Origin: Amycolatopsis mediterranei
GTDB taxonomy: Bacteria > Actinomycetota > Actinomycetes > Mycobacteriales > Pseudonocardiaceae
NCBI RefSeq assembly: GCF_026017845.1
Contig: NZ_CP100416.1
Span: forward strand, 5,503,523-5,567,522
Reading direction: 5' to 3'
Length of the DNA stretch: 64,000 nucleotides
Made by a program: the position numbers and the translations under genes. Each line of letters begins with the position of its first letter. The first letter of the stretch is position 1. Shown here piece after piece: positions 25,372-37,300 of this stretch. The notes below the pieces were generated by a model, which saw nothing but the letters and a program-made list of their open reading frames with translations, was not told the origin of the DNA and searched no databases.

Positions 25372-28300
25372 TTAGTCGATCAGGTAACGGATGTGGACCC
25401 CGAGCTCGTTGATCAGATCGGCCATCAGGGGCGCCTCACCGCCGATGTTGGCCGCCACGACGAGCCCGGTCCCGGTGTTCAGGTCGGTCGCCGTGAAGCA
25501 CTGGTGCGAGCGCTTGTCGCCCGGGTGGCCGAACCAGTGCGCGCCGTCTTCCCTGGTGACCGCGCAGCCCAGCCCGTATTCGGCGCTCGTCGGGCCGACC
25601 ATCGCCAGCGCCAGCGACCGGTCGAGGAAGGCGGCGGGTGCCCCGGTCACCGCGCGCATGACCTCCACCGACACCTTGGCCAGGTCGGCCGGGGTGCACC
25701 ACAGCCCGCTGGAGGCCGCCTCGGGGAAGAGCAGCCAGCCGCCGGCGTACGGGCTGCCGTCCGGCTTGTGGCCGTGCGCGACCTGGACGTCGGCGGTGTC
25801 CGGGAAGTCCTGCTCGAACCCGCTGTCGCGCATGCCGAGCGGCTCGAGCACCAGCGACCGCATCACCTCGGCGAACGGACGGCCGGTCACGTCGGTCACC
25901 ACCTGCTGGACCACCGAGAAGTTGCCGCAGGAGTAGAGAAAACCCGAACCGGCCGGGCGTTCCCGCCGGATCGGCGGGGTGTTCGCCGGCGGCACGCCGT
26001 CCAGGATGTCGGTGAGCGACGGCACCGCGCCGCCGCGGGGGTAGCCGGGCAGGCGGAACTCCGACAACCCGGCCGTGTGGCTGAGGATCTGGCGCAACGA
26101 CACCGGCGGGTCACCGGCACCCGCGGGCGGCAGCCGCCACCCGGTCAGGTACCGGTTGACGTCCTCGTCGAGGTCGAGCCGGCCGTCCTGGACGAGGCGG
26201 AGGACCCCGAGCGTGGTCACGTACTTGCTCACCGAGCAGGCCTGGAACGCGGTGGCCGCGGTGACCGGCCCGCCCGGGTCGCCGCCGGTGACCCCGTGGC
26301 CCCACGCGCCATGCAACTCGCCGTCGACGATCAGCGCCACGCTCAGCCCGGGCACCCGGTTGCGGGCCATCGGCAAGACCAGCCCGGGCGCGTGCGGGAA
26401 CACCCGGTCGAGCAACCGGCCGGCGTCGCCGCGCGGCCGCACCCCGGGCCGGTCACCGGCCCGGGCCAGCTCGGTCAGTTCGGCCGCGCAGTCTTCGGCC
26501 ACCCCGGCGATGGTCCCCTCGTCGTGCAAGCCGCTCGCGTACGTCCAGCTGACCACCGCCTGCCCGTCCACCACCTCCGTGTCCACCTCGAGCAGGTGCG
26601 AGCGGCGGCCGGCCGGATCACGCGTCTGCCCCGGGCCGCCCACCGTCACGACGTCGAACAGCGCGCCGGGGTCTGCCGCGGTCGAGTGCCGCTGCCCGTG
26701 GTAGGTGAAGACGACCTGGGCGGCCTGCCGGTCCGCCAAGATCCGTGCCGTGTCCTCGCGCAGGTACCGCGCCAAGCCGTAGCCGAGGCCTCCGGACGGC
26801 ACCGCGCGCACCTGTTCCCGGACGGCGACCGCCCGCCGTCGCGCCCCGCCGCGTTCCGGCAGGTGCAGGAACAACGGGTGCACCGCGGTGAACCAGCCCA
26901 CCGTCCGGCCGAGGTCGACGTCGTCGGACACCGCCTCACGACCGTGCCGCTCGACGTCGAGCAAGACCTCGGACGAGCCGGACCAGCCGGCGAGGGCCGT
27001 GGCCACCGCCGTCAGCAGCAGCTCGTCGATCCGGCAGCCGAGCGGCCCCCGCGCCGAGCGGAGCAGCGCTTCGGTCACATCGGCGGGCAGCGTCGTCCGC
27101 ACAACCCGCTGGGCGGCCTGGACGTTCAGCCCGTTCAACCGGTCGGTCGGGAGCGCGGCCACCGCCGGACGGGCGGCGAGCCAGTACCCGGACTCGTCCG
27201 CGAACCGGGGGCTGCCGGTGTGCTCGGCCAGCCGCCGTGCCCACTGCCGGTAGGACGTCGACGGCTCCGGCAGCCGCACGGGCTCGCCGGCGGCCAGCGA
27301 CCGGTAGGCCTCCGTCAGGTCCTCGAGCAGGATCGGCCACGACATCGAGTCCACCGCCATGTGGTGCACGGCGATCAGCAACCGGGCCGCCCCGGCCCCG
27401 GTGAACAGCGCGGCGTTGACCAGCCGCCCGCCGTCGAGGTCCATCGCGGCGTTGAGCTCGTCGCCGGTCAGCCGCACAGCCTCGGCTTGCTCGCCGGCCG
27501 CGACACCGGCCAGGTCCACCACCCGGAGGCGGACGGGAACGGTTCCGGCCGGGTCCAGCTGCCGGTGCGGGTCGATGCGCAGCCGGAACCGCAGGGCCTC
27601 GTGCCGGTCCACCACCGCTTGCAGGGCGCGCTCGAGCACCTCGGCGTCCGGCGCCGAGCGCCAGGACAGCAGCATCGACTGGTTGTGGTGCCGGTGGTCG
27701 AGGTCGCAGGCCAGGAACCGCAGCAACGTCGGCGTCAGCGGCGTCGCACCGCCGTCCCCGGCGAGTCCTGCCGCTTCCGGTGCGGCTTCGGCCGCCGCGG
27801 CGGTTTCCGCGGCCTCGACCAGCTCCGCGATGGTGCGGTGGCGCAGTGCCTGCCGCACGCTCACGGGCAGGCCCGCCTTCCGGGCACGGGTCACCACCTG
27901 GAAGACCAGGATGGAGTCGCCGCCGAGGTCGTAGAAGTCGTCGTGCACGCCGATCTCGGCCACCCGGTCGATCCGCAGGACTTCCGCCCAGATCCCGGCG
28001 ACATCGCGTTCCGCCGGTGTGCGCGGGGCCACCCGTGCGGCCGCCGTCCGCGCCTGGTCGCCGCCCGGGCGGCCGGCCCAGTTCGTCTCGCCGCGGGGCA
28101 GCGCGATCGCGGCGACCGGCAGCTCCGGCTCGGCCGTCGCCACCGTCCGCAGGAGGTCCACGTACTCGTCGAGCAGCCGCTCCCCGGCCGGCTCGGTGTA
28201 CCACGCCCGGTCGTACTTGACGGCGACCTGCAGGCGTGCGCCCCTGCTGAGCGCGAGCACCAGCGGATATTCCGATTCGCCGTCGGTCGCGCCGGCCTCG

Positions 28301-31300
28301 GTGACGACCAAGCCGTCCGTCCCCGGCCGTTCGGCGTCGACGCCGGTCTCGAACACGAACCTGGTCTCGAACAGGCGCGTCCCACCGGGGATCGCCGACC
28401 AGCGGTGGATGTCGGTCAGGGCGTGGTGATCGTGCGGGTAGCGGGCCACCTGCTGCTCGTGCAACCGCCGGAGCCAGTCCTCGACGCCGAGCGAACCGGC
28501 GACCGGCACCCGTGCGGGCACCGTGTTCATCAGCATGCCCACCATGCGGGAGATCCCCGGCAGCTCCGCGGCGCGGCCCGCGACGGTGATCCCGAAGATC
28601 ACCTCGGGCCGGTCGCTGTAGCCGCTGAGCAGCAACGCCCAGGCGGCCTGCGCCAGCGTGCCCACCGTGACCCCGTACCGCCGCGCCGCGGCGTCCAGGT
28701 CGGTGGCGAGCGCTGCCGGCAGCTCGCGGCCGGTCACGCCCGGGGCACTCGGGTGACCGGTGGGCCGGGCGGCGGGCGGCGGCGTCGGTTCGATGACGCC
28801 GGCCAACGCGCGGCGCCAGTACCCGGGACCGTCTTCGGCCTGCCGGTCCAGCCATTCGACGAACGACCGGAACGGGGTCACCTCGGGCAGGCTCGGCCGC
28901 TCACCGGCGGTGAACGCGGCATAGGCGGCGAACACCTCCGCCATGACGACGGCGTGGCTCCATCCGTCGAGCAGGATGTGATGGGTGTTCCAGACGAACC
29001 GGTGGCCGCGTTCCCCGGTGCGCACCAGCAGGAACCGGGACGGTGGCGAGACATCCAGTTCGATGCCGCTGTCCCGCTCGTCGCTCAGCAGCCGCTCCAG
29101 CCACGCGGTGCGCTCACCGGGCGGGACCGAACGGGCGTCCCAGCGCTCGAACAGCACCGGGAACGTGCCGCAGACCACCTGGACCGGGTGCGGCAGCCCC
29201 TCCCAGGCGAACCGGGTGCGCAGCACGGTGTGCCGGTCGATCACGTGCTGCCAGCTGCGGGTGAACGCGCCGACGTCGAGGTCGCCGTCGAGGTCGTAAG
29301 CCCACTGCCGGAAGTACGGGTCCCGGCCGGCGGCTCCCAGCGACTCGACCAGCATGCCGGCCTGGAGCGGGGTGAGCCGGTAGACGTCCTCGACGTCGCT
29401 GTCCGCGGTCAACCGCTCGAGCAGGCCGGCGGGCAGTCCGGACAAGGGGAATCCGTCCGGCGCGGCGGGTTCCACCGGCGTTTCCGCGGCGGGCACCGGT
29501 TCGACCACACCGGCGAGCGCGGCGATGGTGCGGTGCTCGAAGATCTGCCGGACGGTGATCCGCAACCCGGCCTGGTGCGCCCGCTCGGTGAGCCGGATGG
29601 CGAGGATCGAGTCGCCACCGAGGTGGAAGAAGTCACCGTCCACGCCGACCTGGCCGACGCCGAGTGCCTCGGCCCACAGCTCGGCGAGCAGGCGCTCGGT
29701 CGCCGTGCCGGGCACCCGGCCGACGGCCTCGGCGGGCGTGGTGTGGTCCGCATCCGGCAGCGCGTCACGGTCGATCTTCCCCGCCGGAGTCAGGGGCAGG
29801 TGGTCGAGCACCGTCCAGCGGACCGGCACCATGTGCTCGGGCAGCGCGGCGGCCGCGAAGCTGCGCAGCGCTTCGGTGTCGAGGTCCTGTCCGGCGTGGC
29901 AGACGACGTAGGCGGCGAGCCGCTTGTGCCCGGCGGAATCGGGTCGTGCGGTCACGACGGCTTCGCTGACCTGGTCGTGGCGGAGCAACCGGGTCTCGAT
30001 CTCCCCCAGCTCCACCCGGTAGCCGCGGATTTTGACCTGGTGGTCGGCCCGGCCGAGGAACTCCAGGTTCCCGTCCGCGCGGAACCGGGCCAGATCACCG
30101 GTCCGGTACATCCTCGTCCCCGCCGGACCAAAGGGATCCGGCACGAACTTCTCCGCCGTCAACCCCGCCCGCCGCCAATAGCCCCGCGCGACCCCGAAAC
30201 CGCCGATGCACAACTCGCCCACGACACCCACCGGCACCGGTGCCAAGCCGCCGTCGAGCACGTACATCCGCGTGTTCGCAATGGGTTTGCCGATCGACAC
30301 CGGCCTGGCCGGATCGAAATCGTCGCCGATCACATACGTCGAACACCCCACCACGGTTTCGGTGGGCCCGTATTCGTCGATGATCCGCGCGTTCGGCGCC
30401 ACCGTGCGCCAGGCCGCCACCGTCTCCGGCCGGACCTCGTCGGCACCGACCACGAACGTCCGCACGGAATCGACGACCGCGTCGGCTCCCATCGTGGCGC
30501 GCACCAGATCCAGGTGCCCCGGGGTGAGCTTCACCAGCGAAAAGTCCCCGGGCTTGGTGAGCAGTTCCGCCAACGCGGACAGGCTGCGGTCCGGCGGCAG
30601 CAACGTCACGTCCTTGCCGCCGATCAAGGGCAGGAAGAAGTTCGGCACCGACAGATCCACCGCGACCGAACCCACCATCGGCGCGCCCGACGCACCACCG
30701 AGGCCGTACCCCTCGATCGCCCACCACAGGTAGTTCACCAGGCCGTGGTGGGAGATCATCACGCCCTTCGGCTGTCCCGTCGACCCCGACGTGTACATCA
30801 CATACACCAGGTTCTCCGGACCGATCACCGCCACCGGATCGGTGGCCGGGCACTCCTGGATGGCCGCGCGATCGTGGTCGATCAGCACCATCCGGCCGGC
30901 GAAGGCGTCCGGCAGGATCCCGGCGAGCTTGCGCCGGGTGACGATCAGCCGGGTGGCCGAGTCGGCCAGCACGAACTCGAGGCGACCGGCCGGGTGCTCC
31001 GGATCAAGGGGGAGGTAGGCGCCGCCCGCCTTTCCCACCGCCAGCAACGTGATCAGGACGTCCAGCCCGGGCTCGAGGCACACGCCGACCACGGATTCGG
31101 CTTCGACGCCGAGGTGACGGAGGTGCTGGGCAAGCCGGTTCGCCCGCGCGTTCAGCTCGGCGTAGGTCGTCACCGAACCGTCGACGTCCACCACCGCGGG
31201 CGCCTCCGGTGTCCGCGCGACCGCGGTCTGGAACAACTCCGCCAGCGTCGCCCACGGCACCTCCGCCGCCGTGTCGTTCCACTCCCGGACGACCAGCTGC

Positions 31301-34300
31301 CGCTCCGCGGGTCCCATGACGTCCACAGTGGACAGCCGAGCGGCCGGATCCGCGGCCATGCTCTCCAGGACGGCGACGAGCCGGCGCACCATGCGCGAGG
31401 CGGAAGCCGGGTCGAACAAGTCGGTCGCGTACCGCAGCTCCAGTTCGACCAGCTCGGCCCGGTCCACCGCGAACAGGCTCAGGTCGAGTTTGCCGGACCC
31501 GCTGTCCAGATCGGCGGGCTCGACGTCGAGATCCCCCAGCCGCCACAGCGCGTCGTCCGGCTGGTACAGCTGGAACAGCACCTGGAACAGCGGGTTCCGC
31601 CCGGCTTCCCGGGCCGGCCGCACCGCGGCCACCACGTCCTCGAACGAGACGTCCTGGTGGTCGAGGACCTCGACCATGGCCGCCTGGGTCCTGGCCAGCA
31701 GCGCGCCGATGGCCGGGTCACCGGACAGGTCCGCCGGGATGGCCACGGTGTTGGCGAACATCCCGATCGATCCGGCGAGGTCGGCACGGTCCCGGCCGGA
31801 CACCAGTGAGCCCACCGCGAACCGGTCCTGCCCGCCGCAGCGGCCCAGCAGCACTTCGAACGCCGTCAGCAACAGCGAGAACATCGTCACGCCGTGTTCC
31901 CGCGCGACTCGGCGCAGCGCGCCGGTCAGCTCCGCCGGCACCGTGCCACGCACGGTGGCGGCGCGGTAGGTGGGTCGTGCCGGGTGCGGTCGGTCGGTCG
32001 GCAGCCGCAGGGCCGGCGACAGGGTGCCGAGCGCGGCCCGCCAGTACGCGAGCTGCTGCGCACGCACCTCGCCGGAGATGCGGGCGGCCTGCCAGTGCGC
32101 GTAGTCGCCGTACTGCACGAGCGGCTCGGTCAACGTCGCCGCCGTCCCGATCGTGGCGGCGGCGTACAGCTCGCGAAGCTCGTGAGCGAGCACCGACCAG
32201 TCGTCGTTCAGCAGGTGGTGCGTGTTGAGCAGCAGCAGGTGCTCACGGGCACCGACGCCGAACAACGTGGTGCGGAACAGCGGCCCGTCGGCCAGATCGA
32301 ACGGACGGCGCAGCTCCTCCTCGGCCGCCGCCGCCGCGTGGGCCCGGTCGGTGCACTCGACGACCTCGAACGCCGCGGGCCGCACGTCGCCGATCACCTG
32401 CGCCGGTTCGGCGCCGCCGGTGAACGTGGTGCGGAGGATCTCGTGCCGGCGCACCAGCTCGTCGAGGGCGAGGCGCAGCGCGGGGACATCCAGCTCGCCG
32501 CGCAGCCACAGGCCGCGGTAGACGCTGTAGAGCGCGTTGTTCGCCAGGAACTGATCGACCACCCACAACCCGTGCTGCACCGGGGAAAGCGGGACCGGAC
32601 CGGTCGCCGGGCGCGCGGGGATGCGCACCGGCGCCACGTCCCCGGGACTGACCTCGCCCGCCAGCGCGGCCACGGTCCGGTGCTCGAAGATCTGCCGCAG
32701 CGTGAGCGGCGCACCGGCCTGGCGGATCCGGCCGAGGACTTCGATGGCCCGGATCGAATCGCCGCCCAGCAGGAAGAAGTCGTCGTCGGCGCCGACCCGG
32801 TCCACCCCGAGCACGCCGGCCATCACCTCGGCCAGCAGCCGCTCGCTCGGGGTGCGCGGCGCGACGTAGTCCGCCGCGGCACTCCGGGTGTGGCCGGGGT
32901 CCGGCATGATCTTGCGGTTGACCTTGCCCGCCTGCGTGAGCGGCATCCGGTCGAGCACCAGCCAGGTGCTGGGCACCATGTATTCGGGCAGCGCGGCGGC
33001 CACGAAGTCCCGCAGGCGCGCGGTGTCCAGCGGGCGCCCGGCGTGGGCCACGACGTAGGCGACGAGCCGCCGGTGACCGGCGGCGTCGGGCCGGGCGTCC
33101 ACGACGGCCTCGCTGACCTGCTCGTGCAGCAGCAACCTCGCCTCGACCTCGCCGAGTTCGACGCGGTAGCCGCGGACCTTGACCTGGTGGTCGATGCGGC
33201 CGAGGAACTCGAGGTTCCCGTCGGGACGGTGCCGGGCCAGGTCGCCGGTGCGGTACATCCGGGCGCCGGGCGTGTCCGGGCGGATGTCGGGGACGAACGC
33301 GCCCGCGGTCAGCGCCGGCCGCCGCCAGTACCCGCGCGCGACGCCGAACCCGGCGATGCACAGCTCCCCGACGACCCCGGTGGGCACCGGCTCGAGGTGG
33401 TCGTCGAGCACGTACATCCGGATGTTGCCGATGGGCTTGCCGATGGAGACCGGCTGCGCGGGGTCGAAATCGTCGCCGATCACGTAGGTGGAGCAGCCGA
33501 CCACGGTTTCGGTGGGCCCGTATTCGTCGATGATGCGGGCGTTCGGCGCGACCCGGCGCCACGCCGCCACCGTCTCCGGCCGGACCTCGTCGGCACCGAC
33601 GACGAACGTCCGCACCGAATCGACCGTGGCCCGGTCACCGAGGATGCCGCGCAGGACGTCCAGGTGGCCGGGGGTCAGCTTGAGCAGGCTGAAGTCGCCG
33701 GGCCGGGCCAGCAGTTCGGCCAAGGCCGACAGGCTGCGGTCCGGTGGCAGCAGGGTGACGTCCTTGCCGCCGATCAAAGGCAGGAAGAAGTTCGGCACCG
33801 AGAGGTCGAAGGCGATGGAACCCAGCAGCGGCGCGCCGGAACCGCCGCCCAGCCCGTATCCCTCGACCGCCCACCACAGGTAGTTCACCAAGCCGTGGTG
33901 GGAGATCATCACGCCCTTCGGCCGTCCCGTCGACCCCGACGTGTACATCACGTACACCAGGTTGTCCGGCCCGATCACGGGCTCGGGATGGGTGGCCGGG
34001 CAGGCGTCGATCGCCGCGCGGTCACCGTCGAGCAGCACCAGGTCGCCACCGAACACCGAGCCGATGAGCGAGCCGAACGCACTCTGCGTCACCACGATCG
34101 GGGACGCGGTGTCGGCGAGCATGAAACCCAGCCGGTCCGCGGGGTGTTCCGGATCCAGCGGCAGGTAGGCGCCGCCGGCCTTCACCACGCCCAGCAGCGC
34201 CACCAGCATGTCCACCCCGGGCTCGACGCACACGCCGACGATCGATTCGCCGCCCACGCCACGCTCGCGCAGGTGGTGCGCCAGCCGGTTGACCCTCGTG

Positions 34301-37300
34301 TCCAGCTCGGCGTAGGTCGTCACCGAACCGTCGACGTCCACCACCGCGGACGCCTCCGGTGTCCGCGCGACCGCGGTCCCGAACAGCTCCCCCAGCGTCG
34401 TCCGCGGCACGGCCATCGCGGTGTCGTTCCCCTGACGGAGGACCAGCTCGCGCTCGGCGGGCGACAGGGTGGGCACGTCCCGGAGCCGGGCGCGCGGCTC
34501 GGCGGCCAGGCCGGCGAGCAGGTTCTGGAAGGTGGCGAGCAGGCGGACGCAGGTGTCCCGGTCGAACCGGGCGCGGTGGTAGGTGGCGACGAGCTCGAGG
34601 GTTTCGTGGTGCCCGACCTCGACCACGAGCGGGCAGTCGGTCTGCTCGGTCACCGGGCCGTACGGGGCGACCCCCAACGCACGCACCGGCTCCCCGCCCG
34701 GCGGGAAGCTCTCGTAGACGAGCACGTTGTCGAACAGCGCGGTGCCGGCCGGGACGGTCGTGGCGTGCTGGATGTCGACCAGGCCGCAGTGTTCGCGCTC
34801 ACGCAGGGCGAGCTGCTTGTCGTGCACGGCGGCCAGGTACGCGGGCACCGGCAGGTCCGGGTCGACGTCGACCCGGGTGGGCAGCGTGTTGATCAGCATC
34901 CCGACGATCCGGTCGGCGCCGGGCACGCCGGTGGCCCGGCCGGTCACGGTGCTGCCGAACACGACGTCGGTCTCGCCGGTGTACCGGCTCAGCAGCAGCG
35001 CCCACGCGGCGTGCACGACCGTGCCGACCGTGCACCCGCTGCGCAGCGCCAGCTGCCGGACCGCGGCGACGACCTCGGCAGGCACCGTCGCCGGCACCCG
35101 GCCGACTCCCGGGTCCCCGGCGGCGAAGGCGCTGGGCAGCACGGTCGGGCCGGGCAGACCGGCGAGCTCGGCTCGCCAGAACGCGGCGTCGGCGGCCCGG
35201 TCCTGCCGGGCGATCCAGGCGATGTGGTCGCGGAACGGCACCACCTCGGGCAGGACGGGTGCACGCCCGTCGCGCAGGCTCAGGTAGGCCTCGGCCACCT
35301 CGTCCAGCACCGCGGTCACGCTCCACGCGTCGAGCACGATGTGGTGGAAGGACCACAGCACGTAGTGCTCGTCCGGCGCGCGGGTGGCGATCGCGAGCCG
35401 CGCGGGGCACTCGGCCGTGAGGTCGAACCCCACGGCGCGCTCCGCCCGGGTCAGGCGGTCGAACCACTCGGGCACGTCGGCGGGGTCCACTTTGGACCAG
35501 TCGAGGCGGGCGGCCCGGATCCGCCCGCCGGTGCGCACGACCTGCAGCGGGTGCGGCAACCCCGCCCAGACGAACCGGCTGCGCAGCACCGCGTGCCGGT
35601 CGGCGACCAGCTGCCACGCGGCCTCGAACGCGTCGGCGTCCAGCGGGCCCCGGACCACGAACCCGTTCTGCTCGAGGTAGTCCTGCGAGCCGGGGTCGTA
35701 CACCGAACGGAACAACATGCCCTGTTGCAAGGGCGAGAGCGGATAGAGGTCGGCGATGTCACCGACCTCGATCGGGTCGGGCGAGCTGCCGAGCCCGGCC
35801 ACCAGTGTGTCCAGAGTGGACTGCGGCAAGCCGGCGAGCGGGAAGTCGCTCGGCGTGACTCCCCGTGCTCCGGAAGTGCAATGCTCGGCCACCGCGGCAA
35901 GAGCGGCCGCGAACGCCTCGGCCAGGCGGGTGACGGTGGCGCGCCGGTAGCGCCGGCTCGAGTAGCTCAGGGAGATCCGGAGCCGGTCGTCGACGACGGC
36001 CGCGGTGATCTCCAGCAGGTACGGCCGCCCGGCGCCCGGGGCTCTGGTCGCGCCGAGGTCCTCGGCCAGCAGCCGGAACCGTCCGGCGTCACCGCCGGGC
36101 CGGTCCAGCCGGCCCAGGTAGTTGAACGACACCTGCGCGGTGGCCCGCGGTCCGTCCGACGTCGTGCGCAGGCTTTCCTTGACCGCTTTGAGGCAGCTGT
36201 CCCAGTCCGGTCGCGGCACGGGCAGCAGCACCGGGCGGATCGAGGTGAACCAGCCGACGGTGCGGGTCAGGTCCACGTCGTCGAGGAACGGGTCGCGGCC
36301 GTGCCCCTCGACGTCGACGACCAGCCCGGGCTCACCGGTCCAGCCGGCGAACGTGCGGGCCAGCGCGGTGAGCAGCACGTCGTTGATCTCGGTGCGGTAG
36401 GCCGCCGTCGTCCGGCGCAGCAACGTGTCGGTCAGCTCGGCCGGCAACGCGACCTCGGCCGCCTCCGTGAACTGCTCGGCGTCCGGGCCGTCGTCGAGGT
36501 CGACCGGCAGCGGAGCAGGCGCCGGGGCTTCGGTCCCGACGGTCCCGGCACGCTCGGCGACCAGGCCCGCCCACTGCCGGTAGGAGGTCGTCTTGGCACC
36601 CAGCCGGACCGGCAGGCCGGCCTCGAGCTGCCGGCAGGCCGTGGCGAGGTCCTCGAGCAGGATGCTCCAGGACACGGTGTCGACGGCGATGTGGTGCGCC
36701 GCGACGAGGAGGGTGTCCGGACCCGCCCCGGTGAAGAGCACGGCGCGCAGGAGACGGGCCTGGCCGACCGAGAGGCTCGACTGGACCTCGGTGGCGATCC
36801 GGGTCCGGGCCTCGTCCCGGTCGGCCGCGGGGATCGCGGACAGGTCGACGGTCCGGAGCGGGCCACGGTCGTGGGCCGCGACGATCTCGGCGCGCCACGA
36901 GCCGGCCGAGCGGGACAACCGGGTGCGGAGCGCGTCGTGGTGGTCGGCCAGTGCGCAGAGCGCCGCGGAGAGGATGCCGGGGTCGACCGACGGCTCGCAG
37001 GTCACGAGCACGGACTGGTTGTAGTGGTCGAGCCCGCCGTGGGTCTCGGTGAACCACTTCAGCATCGGGGTCAGCGGCAGCGGCCCGGAAACGGTCCCCT
37101 GCTCGGCCGCGACCGCGACCACGGCGGTGTCCGCGACGGCCGCGGCCAGTGCGGCCACGGTGCGGTTCTCGAAGACCTGCCGGACGGTGAGGTGCAGGCC
37201 CGCTCGCCGGGCCGCCGCGGTGATCCGGATGGCGAGGATGGAGTCACCGCCGAGGCGGAAGAAGTCCTGGTCGGTCCCGACCCGCTCCAGGCCGAGCACG

